Position numbers and translations under genes: made by a program
Notes under the pieces: model-generated
Seen by the model: the letters and a program-made list of their open reading frames with translations, nothing else
The model's database searches: none
What the model was told of the DNA's origin: nothing
DNA from: Ponticaulis koreensis DSM 19734
GTDB taxonomy: Bacteria > Pseudomonadota > Alphaproteobacteria > Caulobacterales > Hyphomonadaceae
DNA length: 64,000 nucleotides
Direction of reading: 5' to 3'
NCBI RefSeq assembly: GCF_000420665.1
Contig: NZ_ATVJ01000001.1
Span: 992,001-1,056,000 of the forward strand
In this document: piece by piece, positions 50,855-60,554 of the stretch
How the letters are laid out: each line of letters begins with the position of its first letter
How positions within the stretch are numbered: the first letter of the stretch is position 1

Positions 50855-51195
50855 AATTTGTAACTGCAGTATTTAAACCATCGAAACTCGATGCTGTTCT
50901 TGATGCCCTCACAGAGCTGGGCGTAACCGGCCTTACGGTTACTGAAGTACGCGGTTACGGCCGTCAGCAAGGCAAGACCGAAGTTTACCGCGGCACGGAA
51001 TATGAAGTCCGCCTGCTGCCAAAAGTGAAAGTAGAGATCGCGTGTGCAGCTGAAGCTGTCGACAAAATCGTTTCTGCAATCTCTGAAACAGCGAACACAG
51101 GCAAAATCGGCGACGGCAAAATCTTCGTCACTGGTCTGGAAAGCGCTATGCGTATCCGTACGGGCGAGCGCGACGCACAGGCGATCGAAGCTTAA
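50851..51195 (+). CDS. P-II family nitrogen regulatory protein
   Basis: 114-residue GlnB/GlnK-type signal protein. The uridylylated tyrosine is Y51 in TEVYRGTEYEVRLLPK; the T-loop and the second signature TGKIGDGKIFV are intact. It would sense 2-oxoglutarate and ATP/ADP and regulate glutamine synthetase, AmtB or NtrB. Neither glnA nor amtB is adjacent, so GlnB versus GlnK cannot be decided. AAGGAG lies upstream, inside the preceding gene. A terminator follows. Confidence 0.93.
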   Translation: MKFVTAVFKPSKLDAVLDALTELGVTGLTVTEVRGYGRQQGKTEVYRGTEYEVRLLPKVKVEIACAAEAVDKIVSAISETANTGKIGDGKIFVTGLESAMRIRTGERDAQAIEA

Positions 51196-51221
51196 GTCCG
51201 ATTTCGGATAACTACAGAATT

Positions 51222-51255
51222 AAACCCCCATGGCCTCGGCTGTGGGGGTTTTCTT
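51222..51255 (+). terminator. Rho-independent terminator after the P-II gene
   Basis: AAACCCCCA pairs with TGGGGGTTT around a 12-base loop, followed by a T-rich run (TTTTCTTCT). Confidence 0.8.
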
Positions 51256-51282
51256 CTGTCTACTGCTCTGAAACCACATGCG

Positions 51283-51311
51283 AAAAACCCCGGGCGTGTG
51301 CCCGGGGTTTT
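51283..51311 (-). terminator. Rho-independent terminator after the Gly/His-rich gene
   Basis: AAAACCCCGGG pairs with CCCGGGGTTTT around a 6-base loop; on the minus strand a T5 run follows. It is 38 bases beyond the stop of the Gly/His-rich gene. Confidence 0.82.
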
Positions 51312-51349
51312 GCGTAAAATACTCTAATCTACTGAAACTTGTGTCGGGG

Positions 51350-52579
51350 TTAGCAACCGCCGCCGCAGCTACCACCGCCACCGCCATGGTTTCCGCCATT
51401 ATGGCCGCCACCGCGACCTCCGCGGCCACCGCCATGATAGCCGCCACCATTGTGACCGCCGCCGCCATGGTAGCCACCACCGCCATTGTGTCCGCCACCG
51501 TGGTGTCCACCACCACCGCCACCATCGTGACCACAGCCGCCACCGCAAGGTGGGTTATGAGGCGGATTGCTCGGTGGGTTGTGCTCACGCGTGCGACGAC
51601 GGAACGTGTAGTTTGAAGCTGCGTGGTTCAGAACGCCCGAATAGGTTGCGCCGCCTTCAATATAGGTGCCGCCGCCGCCATAGTATTCGCCGTGAACGCC
51701 GGAACCGACGCCGCCAAACATCGCAAACACCGTGCCGTCAGTCAGACGCACTGATACGGGTGCAGGTGCTGGTGCCGGCTCGTAATAAACTGGCGTGTTG
51801 CACGGAGGAATATGGCCGGAAACGGTTGTGATGACCTGACCGCAAGGTGTGACCCACACTTCCTGCTGTCCGTGATGGTAAGATCCGGACTGGTGGTGAG
51901 GCGTATAAGTCTGCCTGTAACCTGACGCGTAAGACGAGCTGGAAGCGCTTGCATGGGAAGAGCCCTGATAACTTGCGCCGGTGTGGGCGTAGCTTGTCTG
52001 GCCATAGCCTGAGGCATAGCTGCCATCATACATGTAATCGACAGCCGGACCGCCGCGATAAGGTGGGAGCGCATCGGCAATAGAGCTCATGCCCTGCGCA
52101 CGCAGCGCTTCGGCAAGGCCTGGAATTGCGTCACAAGGAACTTCTTCGCCATGCAGGGTGCAGATGATTTCATCGCTGTAAATGTCGACAGGGCCAGCGG
52201 TGTTCATCACATAGTTCGGGCCGCCATGAGTGGCGCCTGTGTAACCATAGCCCGCGCCATAAGATGAGCCGGCAGAGCTGTAAGAACTGTGGGAGCTAGC
52301 ACTCGCACTTGAATAGGCGCTGGACGAAGAGCCATAGGCGGATGCTGATGCAGAAGCCCGTGCGTGGCTGGATGCTGATGTCTGAACTGAACCATGTGTC
52401 CGGTAGGTTGGCGCTTGCGCGCTGCCGTAAAGGACATGGCCCGTCTGGGCACCATATTGAGATGACGCATGGCCCGGATGGGTGCGTGATCCTGTATAGC
52501 CGGGTTCACCGGCATAAGCTGTTGCTGCGAATGTAGACGCGAGAAGCGTCGCAGCGAGGAAAGTGTTCAGTTTTGGCAT
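51350..52579 (-). CDS. Secreted Ser/Ala/Tyr- and Gly/His-rich surface protein
   Basis: 409 residues with a signal peptide (TFLAATLLASTFAATAYA-G). Mature parts in order: a Ser/Ala/Tyr/His low-complexity region (about 25-125), a short conserved-looking core (VDIYSDEIICTLHGEEVPCDAIPGL), another Ser/Tyr/Gly region, a compact domain with paired cysteines (VTPCGQVITTVSGHIPPCNTP), and a C-terminal tail of about 75 residues almost wholly Gly, His, Asn and Arg, opening and ending with Cys-Gly clusters. Such composition is seen in adhesive, silk-like or metal-binding secreted proteins. Start at 52579 has GGGAG/GAGG upstream. No family recognised. Confidence 0.7.
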   Translation of the reverse strand: MPKLNTFLAATLLASTFAATAYAGEPGYTGSRTHPGHASSQYGAQTGHVLYGSAQAPTYRTHGSVQTSASSHARASASASAYGSSSSAYSSASASSHSSYSSAGSSYGAGYGYTGATHGGPNYVMNTAGPVDIYSDEIICTLHGEEVPCDAIPGLAEALRAQGMSSIADALPPYRGGPAVDYMYDGSYASGYGQTSYAHTGASYQGSSHASASSSSYASGYRQTYTPHHQSGSYHHGQQEVWVTPCGQVITTVSGHIPPCNTPVYYEPAPAPAPVSVRLTDGTVFAMFGGVGSGVHGEYYGGGGTYIEGGATYSGVLNHAASNYTFRRRTREHNPPSNPPHNPPCGGGCGHDGGGGGGHHGGGHNGGGGYHGGGGHNGGGYHGGGRGGRGGGHNGGNHGGGGGSCGGGC

Positions 52580-52675
52580 GGCCTCAGCTCCCTGACATAG
52601 CCGAAATGCAGTTTCGACAGTCATGTGCAAGGCATGGGCCAACTGGGTTTTGTTTACCAGTTGCTTCCCCGAACA

Positions 52676-52891
52676 CTAGAAATCGTAAGCAATTCCTTTG
52701 CGTTCCCAATCGCCATTTCGGGTCGGTTCAAGACCACGCGGGCCATTGAATTCTTTCTCTTTTGCAGCCTCTTGGGCGGCTTTCTCTGCGGCGCGACGAC
52801 GGTCTGCGGCCTCTTCTAACGCGCGAATCGCGTCAGGCGGGAGCACTTTGTCTTTCGCTGCGCCTTCTGGGAGATCAGGTGTGTCAGTCAT
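52676..52891 (-). CDS. sdhAF4: Succinate dehydrogenase assembly factor 4 (DUF1674)
   Basis: 71-residue protein: an Ala/Glu/Arg-rich helix, then the diagnostic C-terminal GPRGLEPTRNGDWERKGIAYDF-like block (GxxGLEPxRxGDWExKGxxxDF). In eukaryotes and alphaproteobacteria such proteins protect or mature the SdhA flavoprotein. The name follows family only. It is divergent from the M48 protease/rsmB pair, a common alphaproteobacterial neighbourhood. Confidence 0.85.
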   Translation of the reverse strand: MTDTPDLPEGAAKDKVLPPDAIRALEEAADRRRAAEKAAQEAAKEKEFNGPRGLEPTRNGDWERKGIAYDF

Positions 52892-53028
52892 GGAATTTAC
52901 GCCTTGAGAAAATGTGACGAATTTTTATCGCTCACTAAAGAATTGCACAGGGTTTGTTAAGCATTGGCTGTACATTCTAGATCGAAATCTGAACAAAACC
53001 CGTCAAAACATAAATGAAGGAGGACGCC

Positions 53029-53847
53029 TTGGCACTTCTCAAGGTCAACCTTTTCGCCGCTTTTCTCTCCGCAGGCCTTGGCTGGCTGATCGGCGGACCC
53101 GTAATTGCAGGGCTTTTGGCAGTTCTGGCAGTGCTTGTTGTGCTGATCTGGTACAATGCTGCGCCTGAGTTTGTTTTGAAACATCTTAAAGCTCATACGC
53201 TCACCGAAGCCTCGGCTGGAAATATGATGCACAGATTGTTTGTGGGTGACACGAACCGGCTCTGCATGTCTGCAGGCATGTCGCGCACGCGTTTTTCTAT
53301 CATTGATACGCCTTTGCCTATGGCATTCTCGATGGGCGCTTCTGGCTCAAGCGGGCGGGTCATCGTCACGACCGGTCTTTTCAAAACACTGACACGCCTT
53401 GAGATCGCTGCGGTCACCGCGCACGAACTCGGCCACATCAAAGCTGGTGAGCGTGTGACGACCGCAATGTCGCTGGGCATGTCCATCATTGCAACGAAAC
53501 TCGGCCTGCGTAGCCTTTTGCGCTTTGTGAGCATGGGCCGGTTGTTCGGCGATGCTGAGAGCCAGCTCACCCGTCTCAGTAAGAAGGTGTTGCGCCCGGA
53601 TTGCCGCGCTGATGCTTTCGCTGCCCAGCTTTGCAAGGACAGCGCGATCATGACATCAGCACTTCAGAAGCTTGAGCAGGGTGTGCGGTCGTCCAATCTG
53701 TCTGCCATTGAAGGTGTCCCGATGATTGCGCGTCTCGCGACCGTCAATCCTCGTGACGCGATCTACGCGTCGTCTCATCCGGAAAAGTCACCAATGGCGC
53801 ATCGCGTGGCAGAGCTTAAGCGGCTTTCCTTTGCAAAGGCGGCCTGA
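53029..53847 (+). CDS. M48-family (HtpX-like) membrane metalloprotease
   Basis: 272 residues with two adjacent N-terminal membrane helices, a third hydrophobic stretch after the active site, and the zinc motif H132-ELGH in VTAHELGHIKAGERV; DCRADAFAAQL provides the third-ligand region. It is shorter than canonical HtpX but similar in layout and probably degrades damaged membrane proteins. The start is TTG at 53029 because GGAGG stands 6 bases upstream; the in-frame ATG at 53014 would overlap that ribosome site. The rsmB gene follows after 31 bases. Confidence 0.82.
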   Translation: MALLKVNLFAAFLSAGLGWLIGGPVIAGLLAVLAVLVVLIWYNAAPEFVLKHLKAHTLTEASAGNMMHRLFVGDTNRLCMSAGMSRTRFSIIDTPLPMAFSMGASGSSGRVIVTTGLFKTLTRLEIAAVTAHELGHIKAGERVTTAMSLGMSIIATKLGLRSLLRFVSMGRLFGDAESQLTRLSKKVLRPDCRADAFAAQLCKDSAIMTSALQKLEQGVRSSNLSAIEGVPMIARLATVNPRDAIYASSHPEKSPMAHRVAELKRLSFAKAA

Positions 53848-53878
53848 CAGGCTTGATGCTGTGTGCTAGTGGGCCGCG

Positions 53879-55168
53879 ATGAAAAAGCATTGCCCTCGTA
53901 TTGCAGCTGTTTCGCTGCTCACCCGTATTCTCGATCACCGCCAGACCCTGGACGAAGCACTCTCCCAGGATCAGCGGTTTTCTGCGCTTGAAGGTCCGGA
54001 CCGCGGCTTTGCGCGCGCTATTGTGTCAGCGGCGCTCCGCCAGCTCGGACAAATGGATATGGTGCTGGCGTCCAAGGTGACAGGGCGCAACTTCGAACAG
54101 CTCGACCCTGACGTACGAAATGTTCTTCGCGTGGGCGCGGCGCAAATTATGGCGCTGAAAACGCCGCTGCATGCGGCAGTGTCCGAAACGGTGGAGGCAG
54201 CACGTGGCGTCGAAGGCGCGCGTAAAGCGGGCGGCCTCATCAATGCGGTGCTGCGCAAGCTGCGCGAAGATGATCTTGATGTGTACGACGAAGACCCGAT
54301 GAGTGTCTGGCCAGCAGATTTTCAGAATATGATGGTGAAGGCGCTCGGCGAAGAGGGCGCAGCGCAAATGGCGCGCGCGGAACGCTATCAGCCGCCGCTT
54401 GATCTTACTGTGCCGAAGGATCGCAAACTCTATGCAGAGCGTATGGGAGGCGAGCCTGTCGGGCCGACTTCGCTTCGCCTCGCGGAAGGTATCGTAGAAA
54501 ATCTCATGGGCTACGAAGCGGGCGCCTGGTGGGTGCAGGATGTCGCCGCCACTCTGCCTGTTCACATCCTGTCACCGAAAAAGGGTGAAGCTGTGCTGGA
54601 TATGTGCGCGGCCCCTGGCGGTAAGACCATGCAGATTGCGGCAAGCGGGGCAGAGACCACTGCTGTTGATCGCGCGGCCAAGCGGATGCGTCTGGTCGAA
54701 CAGAATTTGAAACGTACGCGCCTCACGGCGAAATGCATCGCAGCTGACGCGACCAAATGGGAAGCACCAGCGCCGTTCGATGCCGTGCTTCTGGATGCGC
54801 CATGCTCGGCGCTCGGAACGCTGCGTCGCCACCCTGAAGGCCCATGGATTAAAACCGAAGACGATCTGGCGCGTTTCCCGCAGATTCAGGCCCGCCTGAT
54901 TGAGGCCGCGTCAAAGCTCGTTAAGCCGGGCGGTCGTATGGTCTATTGTGTGTGCACCCCATTGCCGCGTGAAGGTGTTGAGGTTGTCGAGGCATTTTTG
55001 GCCGAGCACGAAGACTGGTCGCGCGCGCCGATCTCGGGTGACGATGTGCCGGATTTTGTCAGCTCTATAACGGAAAAGGGTGATGTCCTTACCCTTCCGG
55101 AGACAACAGACATTCCTGACGGGTGTGACGTATTTTACATCGCGAGGCTGGAGCGCCGTCAGGGCTGA
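53879..55168 (+). CDS. rsmB: 16S rRNA (cytosine967-C5)-methyltransferase
   Basis: 429 residues: an N-terminal NusB-like helical RNA-binding domain (about 5-130), then the Rossmann catalytic domain. VLDMCAAPGGKTMQIA is SAM motif I, LLDAPCSALGT carries the release cysteine, and MVYCVCTPLPREGVE the catalytic cysteine region (usually YCTCS). It methylates C967 of 16S rRNA. It follows the M48 protease gene, as in many relatives. Confidence 0.92.
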   Translation: MKKHCPRIAAVSLLTRILDHRQTLDEALSQDQRFSALEGPDRGFARAIVSAALRQLGQMDMVLASKVTGRNFEQLDPDVRNVLRVGAAQIMALKTPLHAAVSETVEAARGVEGARKAGGLINAVLRKLREDDLDVYDEDPMSVWPADFQNMMVKALGEEGAAQMARAERYQPPLDLTVPKDRKLYAERMGGEPVGPTSLRLAEGIVENLMGYEAGAWWVQDVAATLPVHILSPKKGEAVLDMCAAPGGKTMQIAASGAETTAVDRAAKRMRLVEQNLKRTRLTAKCIAADATKWEAPAPFDAVLLDAPCSALGTLRRHPEGPWIKTEDDLARFPQIQARLIEAASKLVKPGGRMVYCVCTPLPREGVEVVEAFLAEHEDWSRAPISGDDVPDFVSSITEKGDVLTLPETTDIPDGCDVFYIARLERRQG

Positions 55169-55289
55169 AATTTGAGGAATCTCTCGTAAATTTCATCAAC
55201 TAACATTTTTGCGCCACGATCAGTTCATATACAGTTCATTCAACGAGTCTCAGAATTGAGGCACGGGAATTTTTTGTGGAGCTGATGTT

Positions 55290-55775
55290 ATGCCCATTCT
55301 GAGTAAATCTTATCGTTCACTCGCTATCGCAACCGGTATCGGGTGTCTTGTGGCTCTTGGCGGCTGTGCAAACAGCTATAGCGGTTCAGAGCGTACGGCG
55401 TCCGGCGTTGGCGTAACAGCCACCATCCGCGAAGGTGTTGTCATCGGCGTTCAGCCTGTCACCATCCGTCCGGACCGCAATTATCTGGGCGCGGCGACTG
55501 GCGCGATTCTCGGTGGTATTGCCGGCTCGAACGTTGGCGGCGGTGATGACGAGCGCGCAGCTGGCGCGGTTGCCGGTGCTGTTCTTGGCGGTGTGATTGG
55601 TAATGAAGTCGGTGAAGCGGCGAATACACGCCCTGGCTATGCCTATACAATCGATTTCGGCAACGGTCAGATCCAGGAAATCGTTCAGGGCGTTGAGCCA
55701 GCCATTGCGGTCGGTACACCGGTCTATGTTTCCTTCGGCGAAGACGCTGTCCGCGTGACACCGAAACCATACTAA
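55290..55775 (+). CDS. Glycine-zipper lipoprotein (SlyB-like)
   Basis: 161 residues. The lipobox is LGGC, with the cysteine at about 26. The centre is a glycine-zipper double helix (YLGAATGAILGGIAGSNVGGG and GAVAGAVLGGVIGNEVG), followed by a short beta part (IDFGNGQIQEIVQGVEPAI, VYVSFGEDAVRVTP). This matches the SlyB/Pcp outer-membrane lipoprotein family with two glycine-zipper segments. A role in envelope stability is inferred. Probably monocistronic. Confidence 0.85.
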   Translation: MPILSKSYRSLAIATGIGCLVALGGCANSYSGSERTASGVGVTATIREGVVIGVQPVTIRPDRNYLGAATGAILGGIAGSNVGGGDDERAAGAVAGAVLGGVIGNEVGEAANTRPGYAYTIDFGNGQIQEIVQGVEPAIAVGTPVYVSFGEDAVRVTPKPY

Positions 55776-55838
55776 AAACCATCTCTGGGGCGCGTTCTTC
55801 GCCTTGTGATGAAGAACGCACCTTGGTATTCAGGGGGA

Positions 55839-56501
55839 ATGAGCTCAGTCCTTATTTCCCCCTCTATTCTCTCTGCTGATTTTTCCAAGCTGGGAGAAGA
55901 AGTGCGCGCCATTGATGAAGCTGGCGCTGACATGATCCACGTCGATGTGATGGATGGCCATTTTGTGCCGAACCTCACTTTCGGCCCACCTGTCATCAAG
56001 TCTCTGCGTTCGCACTCGAAAAAGCCTTTCGACGTGCATTTGATGATCGCGCCGGTTGATCAGTTTATCGCTGATTTTGCCGATGCTGGGGCAGATATTC
56101 TGACAGTTCACCCGGAAGCGGGGCCTCATCTGCACCGCACGCTGCAGTCTATTCGTTCGCACGGTATGAAGCCGGGTGTTGCGATGAACCCTGCAACCCC
56201 TGTCGAAGTGCTCGATTATGTGATGGATGATATCGACATGATCCTCGTTATGTCTGTGAACCCGGGCTTTGGCGGACAGAGCTTTATCGACAGTCAGCTG
56301 CGCAAAATCGAAGCCCTTCGCAAAATGATCGAGGCCACAGGCCGCGATATCATTCTGGAAGTCGATGGCGGTGTGAAGCCGGACAACGCTCAGGCGGTGA
56401 TCTCAGCCGGTGCGAATGCACTTGTTGCAGGTTCAGCTGTCTTTAAAGGCGGCCCTGATGCTTATGCGACGAATATCGCAGCGCTAAGACCCGGAGCCTG
56501 A
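55839..56501 (+). CDS. rpe: Ribulose-phosphate 3-epimerase
   Basis: Interconverts ribulose 5-phosphate and xylulose 5-phosphate in the pentose phosphate pathway. The 220-residue TIM barrel has [14 protein letters not shown], the metal-binding [41 protein letters not shown] and the [10 protein letters not shown] loop. The ATG at 55839 has AGGGGGA upstream; a longer start at 55806 is less likely. A 9-pair hairpin (55793-55820) lies just before it. The next gene begins 5 bases after the stop. Confidence 0.95.
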   Translation: MSSVLISPSILSADFSKLGEEVRAIDEAGADMIHVDVMDGHFVPNLTFGPPVIKSLRSHSKKPFDVHLMIAPVDQFIADFADAGADILTVHPEAGPHLHRTLQSIRSHGMKPGVAMNPATPVEVLDYVMDDIDMILVMSVNPGFGGQSFIDSQLRKIEALRKMIEATGRDIILEVDGGVKPDNAQAVISAGANALVAGSAVFKGGPDAYATNIAALRPGA

Positions 56502-56506
56502 TCGGA

Positions 56507-58204
56507 GTGGTTGATAGCTCATCTGCCGAACGCGATTTGTCTGAATGGCGTCATTTTCTCGGCCGCCTTGGTGAGGATGCGCGCGCGACATCGGTTTACA
56601 AGATGAAGCTTTCGGGGCCCGCGCCCCACAAACTCAGCCTCTATCCGCAAAGCCTTCGTTATGGTGATCCGGCGATTGGTGAGGATATTCTTGCCGGCGT
56701 CTGGCATATCGGACAGAGCGAACTAAAACTCGCGCCGGATGCATCCCCGTGGAGTGTTCCAAACCCATCCCGCCATTTTGCAGACCGTCTTCATCGCTTT
56801 GAGTGGATGCGTCATTTGATGGCTGTCGGCCCGAAAGGGCATCGCCGTGCCAGAGAGCTGCTGACGGACTGGGTTGCAGATTTCGGCAAGTGGAACGGCT
56901 TTGTCTGGCGTCTGCCGGTGACGACAGAGCGTGTCTGGAACTGGCTGGTCGCAGGGCCGATACTTCTGGAAAATCATGGGGCTGATAGCGAGGTGATGAA
57001 CTCGCTCATGCGCCAGATGCGCCACCTTCAGCATTCGACGGGTGAGTATCCGGAACCGATCGCGGTACTGAAGTCCCTCTTCACCCAGCTTGCTATGGCG
57101 TTCGCGGCAGATGAAGGCGAGCGCCGGATCGCGTCTCTGGAAGCCCAGCTTGAGTTTACACTGAACGACCAGATCCTCGCTGATGGCGGCCATATCAGCC
57201 GTAATCCGGAGATGGTTCTTAACGTACTTCTCGATTTGCAGACGATAGATGATCTCTATCTGCGGACGGGGCGTCCGACACTGAGTTTCGTCGCCAAGAT
57301 GATGCCGCGTATCGCGGGCATGCTGAAATTTCTGCGTTTGTCTGATGGCGGCTTGCCAATCATGAATGGCAGTAGTGAAGGCAATCGCGAAGACATTAAA
57401 AACGCGCTTTATCCCTATTCAGATACACGCGCTTTCTCGTTCGCGACCAAAACAGGCATTCACAAGCTGGAAGCTGAAGGTACGCGCATGACGCTCGATG
57501 CCGGCCACGCGCCGCCGGGTGAGTTCGGGACAGGCGCACATGCTGGCTGTCTTGCGCTGGAGCTTGAGGATCAGGGCGAACGCATCATCACCAATTGCGG
57601 CAGCCATGTTGATGTCCCGCCTGTCTGGAGCGGTGCAACGCGTCGTACGAGCGGACATTCGACGCTCGCCGTGACCGGATTTGACGCGTCTCAATTTGTG
57701 CCCGTTCGTTCCATGGGGCTTCAGGCGCCCGTCGGCCCGACGGGTGTGTCTGCCAAGCGTATGGAAGAGAAAGACACGATCTGGATTGATAGCCAGCATA
57801 GCGGCTGGAAGGATACCCATGGCCTTGTCTATCGTCGCCGTCTCTACATGGACGGAGATGGTCGCCGTCTCACGGGTGAGGACACGCTGTTCCGGCCTTT
57901 GTCGGCTGGCCTGACAGAAGATACAGAAGCGATTCCATACGACATCCGCTTCCATATGCATCCGTCTGTGACCCTGCGGCCGGAAGAGCCGGACGGGCAC
58001 CATATCCGCATCATTCTGCCGAGCGGCGCTGCCTGGGTTTTCAAGACCAAGCATGAGCGTAAATCGATCGAACGAACCGTGTATCTGGCGCGCGGCAAGG
58101 TCGAGAAAAGCTGGCAGCTTGTCCTCTCAGGCGATGCCGATCCGAATGGTGACGCGAGCAATCCGGCAAATATCGTTCAATGGGCCTTCGTGAAGGTCGT
58201 CTAG
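56507..58204 (+). CDS. Heparinase II/III family protein
   Basis: 565 residues with the heparinase II/III layout: an alpha-helical toroid N-terminal half (about 80-290; WRLPVTTERVWNWLVAGPILL, DGGHISRNPEM) and a beta-sandwich C-terminal half (from about 310; FLRLSDGGLPIMNGSSEG, TRRTSGHSTLAV, IDSQHSGWKDTHGLVYRRRLYMDGDGRRLTGED in parts). Relatives are polysaccharide lyases, but the alphaproteobacterial group next to purH has no assigned substrate and no signal peptide is visible. GTG start at 56507, coupled to rpe. Confidence 0.82.
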   Translation: MVDSSSAERDLSEWRHFLGRLGEDARATSVYKMKLSGPAPHKLSLYPQSLRYGDPAIGEDILAGVWHIGQSELKLAPDASPWSVPNPSRHFADRLHRFEWMRHLMAVGPKGHRRARELLTDWVADFGKWNGFVWRLPVTTERVWNWLVAGPILLENHGADSEVMNSLMRQMRHLQHSTGEYPEPIAVLKSLFTQLAMAFAADEGERRIASLEAQLEFTLNDQILADGGHISRNPEMVLNVLLDLQTIDDLYLRTGRPTLSFVAKMMPRIAGMLKFLRLSDGGLPIMNGSSEGNREDIKNALYPYSDTRAFSFATKTGIHKLEAEGTRMTLDAGHAPPGEFGTGAHAGCLALELEDQGERIITNCGSHVDVPPVWSGATRRTSGHSTLAVTGFDASQFVPVRSMGLQAPVGPTGVSAKRMEEKDTIWIDSQHSGWKDTHGLVYRRRLYMDGDGRRLTGEDTLFRPLSAGLTEDTEAIPYDIRFHMHPSVTLRPEEPDGHHIRIILPSGAAWVFKTKHERKSIERTVYLARGKVEKSWQLVLSGDADPNGDASNPANIVQWAFVKVV

Positions 58205-58222
58205 TTATCCGGACGCCAGAGG

Positions 58223-58678
58223 TTACGGATTGACGATGGTAAAGCCTGGCACCGCTTCCGTTTCTACATATCCGCGGTGATACATATCCATAATGACGGT
58301 TGCTTCCGACGGGCTGCCACCTTCGCAGCTCAGCTCGTAGATATCGATAATTGAGCCGTATGCGCCAGCGCCGCCGCTGCCTGCGCGTCGATAGGTTGGT
58401 GCGTTTCCATCAGAGCACCTCAGACGGCGCAGATAGGCATGTTGGCCGCGCGGCATATCGGTTCGCACCGGATTCTGGCGGGTTCCAAGCGGATATGAGC
58501 CAGCCTGCTGAATACGAGAATCCAGAGCCGACTGATCGGCATTCGATCGACCTTGTAAAAGTGTCTGCATCAGCTCGTCATCGCTGGCAGCCGAACTCTG
58601 CGAAGCCGGTTGTGACGCACATGCTGAGACGAGAAGCGCGATAGCGGCAACTGACAGGCTGTATAGGATTGGTTTCAT
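58223..58678 (-). CDS. Putative lipoprotein, 151 aa
   Basis: 151 residues with a lipobox (LLVSACAS; cysteine about residue 19). A polar Ser/Ala/Gln stretch follows, then a compact cysteine-containing part with [30 protein letters not shown] and a final [20 protein letters not shown]. The paired cysteines suggest a disulfide. No family is recognised. ATG at 58678 has GGGGGA upstream. It is convergent with the heparinase-like gene and divergent from purH. Confidence 0.68.
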   Translation of the reverse strand: MKPILYSLSVAAIALLVSACASQPASQSSAASDDELMQTLLQGRSNADQSALDSRIQQAGSYPLGTRQNPVRTDMPRGQHAYLRRLRCSDGNAPTYRRAGSGGAGAYGSIIDIYELSCEGGSPSEATVIMDMYHRGYVETEAVPGFTIVNP

Positions 58679-58879
58679 TACTGTTCCCCCGACTTTGAAG
58701 GCAGCTTGCCCCAGTTTCGTTCTAGCGTGCAACGTGAAAAACAAGTGCACGCAATTCTGGGGCGTTGTTGTAATCATGTCTGCTTGCGTAAATTGGCGTT
58801 TCTCGCGACTGGATTTTCGTCCGGAAACCGCCTATGCCACGCGCAATTCACGACTTCAGCCAAGAAAGCTCATTCACAA

Positions 58880-60466
58880 ATGTCTGATCTTCCAATTAAA
58901 CGCGCGCTCATTTCTGTTTCCGACAAAACCGGCCTGATTGACCGCGCTAAGAAGCTCAGCGAGCTGGGCGTAGAGCTCCTCTCCACCGGCGGCACGAAGA
59001 AAGCCATTGCCGATGCAGGCATTCCGGTAAAAGACGTTTCTGAAGTCACAAACTTTCCGGAAATGATGGATGGCCGCGTGAAGACGCTGCACCCTGTCGT
59101 TCATGGCGGTCTTCTGCATCTGCGTGACAATCCGGAACACGTGGAGCAGGCCAAGGCGCATGGCATTGAAGGCATCGATCTTCTCTATGTGAACCTCTAC
59201 CCGTTTGAAGAGACAGTCGCCAAAGGCGCCGACTTCCATACTTGCATCGAGAACATCGATATTGGCGGTCCGGCCATGCTGCGCGCAGCGGCTAAAAACT
59301 ATGCCTTCGTATCTGTATGCACAGATGGCGATGACGTGGACGCTGTGATCGCGGATATGGAAGCCAATGACGGCGCAACAACGCTCTCGACACGTAAGAA
59401 ACTGTGCGCGAAAACATATGCGCGTACTGGCGCGTATGATGCGGCGATTTCAAACTGGTATTTCGAGCAGCTCGGCGAAGAGAGCCCTGAATGGCGCGCA
59501 TTCGGCGGCAAGCGTATTTCTGTCATGCGCTATGGTGAAAATCCGCACCAGAAAGCAGCTTTCTACAAAACCCCGGAAATCCGTACGGGCGTTGCGACAG
59601 CAGAACTCGTTCAGGGCAAGGCGCTTTCCTACAACAACATCAACGATACGGACGCCGCGTTTGAACTCGTCAGCGAGTTCCCAAGTGACGAGCAGGCAGC
59701 CGTCGCGATCATCAAGCACGCAAACCCTTGTGGCGTTGCGCTGGGTGAGACAACGCTCGACGCTTACATCAAAGCCTATGACTGTGACCGCACCTCTGCC
59801 TTTGGCGGTATTGTTGCGCTGAACCGTCCTCTGACTGGTGAGACAGCTGCGAAAATCACTGAAATCTTCACCGAAGTCGTCATCGCGCCGGGCGCAGACG
59901 AAGAAGCAAAAGAGATCTTCCGAAAGAAGAAAAACCTTCGTCTCCTTCTGACTGACGGTCTCGCAGACCCGAAAGCGCCGGGCGTCTTCATGAAGGCGGT
60001 TGCAGGCGGTCTTCTGGTTCAGGATCAGGACCGTGGTTTCGTCGCCCGCGGCGACATGAAAGTCGTCACCAAGAAACAGCCAACCGAAGCGGAATGGGCG
60101 GATCTTTTCTTCGCATGGCGTGTCGCAAAACACGTCAAATCCAACACAATCGTCTACGCAAAAGACGGCTCTACTGCAGGCGTTGGCGCAGGCCAGATGA
60201 ACCGTCTGGATTCAGCGCGCATCGCGACGCGTAAAGCTGAAGATGCGGCCGAGATTGCTGGCTGGTCCGTGCCGCGCACAAAAGGCTGCGTCGCGGCGTC
60301 TGATGCCTTCTTCCCATTCCCTGATGGTCTGCTACAGACCGCTGAAGCGGGCGCGACCTGCGTTATCCAGCCAGGTGGTTCAATCAAGGATCAGGACGTG
60401 ATCGACGCAGCTGACGAAGCAGGCCTTGCTATGGTCTTCACCGGCATGCGCCACTTCCGTCACTAG
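58880..60466 (+). CDS. purH: Bifunctional AICAR transformylase/IMP cyclohydrolase
   Basis: 528 residues; performs the last two steps of purine synthesis. The N-terminal MGS-like IMP cyclohydrolase domain ([29 protein letters not shown]) precedes the transformylase domain ([27 protein letters not shown], the [11 protein letters not shown] end). The ATG at 58880 gives the normal N-terminus; the frame extends further up without a good ribosome site. The 200-base leader holds no clear operator. After the stop, CCCCGGAT/ATCCGGGG (60491-60510) is a perfect hairpin without a T run. Confidence 0.97.
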   Translation: MSDLPIKRALISVSDKTGLIDRAKKLSELGVELLSTGGTKKAIADAGIPVKDVSEVTNFPEMMDGRVKTLHPVVHGGLLHLRDNPEHVEQAKAHGIEGIDLLYVNLYPFEETVAKGADFHTCIENIDIGGPAMLRAAAKNYAFVSVCTDGDDVDAVIADMEANDGATTLSTRKKLCAKTYARTGAYDAAISNWYFEQLGEESPEWRAFGGKRISVMRYGENPHQKAAFYKTPEIRTGVATAELVQGKALSYNNINDTDAAFELVSEFPSDEQAAVAIIKHANPCGVALGETTLDAYIKAYDCDRTSAFGGIVALNRPLTGETAAKITEIFTEVVIAPGADEEAKEIFRKKKNLRLLLTDGLADPKAPGVFMKAVAGGLLVQDQDRGFVARGDMKVVTKKQPTEAEWADLFFAWRVAKHVKSNTIVYAKDGSTAGVGAGQMNRLDSARIATRKAEDAAEIAGWSVPRTKGCVAASDAFFPFPDGLLQTAEAGATCVIQPGGSIKDQDVIDAADEAGLAMVFTGMRHFRH

Positions 60467-60554
60467 GCTTGTTGAATTGCACGCCAGCTGCCCCGGATTT
60501 TCATCCGGGGTATGCGATGAGGATAGCGCAGTGATGCTGCTGTCGAAAGACGCG

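Noticed and set aside
60491-60510. Terminator after purH
   Set aside because: The stem CCCCGGAT/ATCCGGGG is perfect, but neither strand has a following T run, so it is recorded only as a hairpin.
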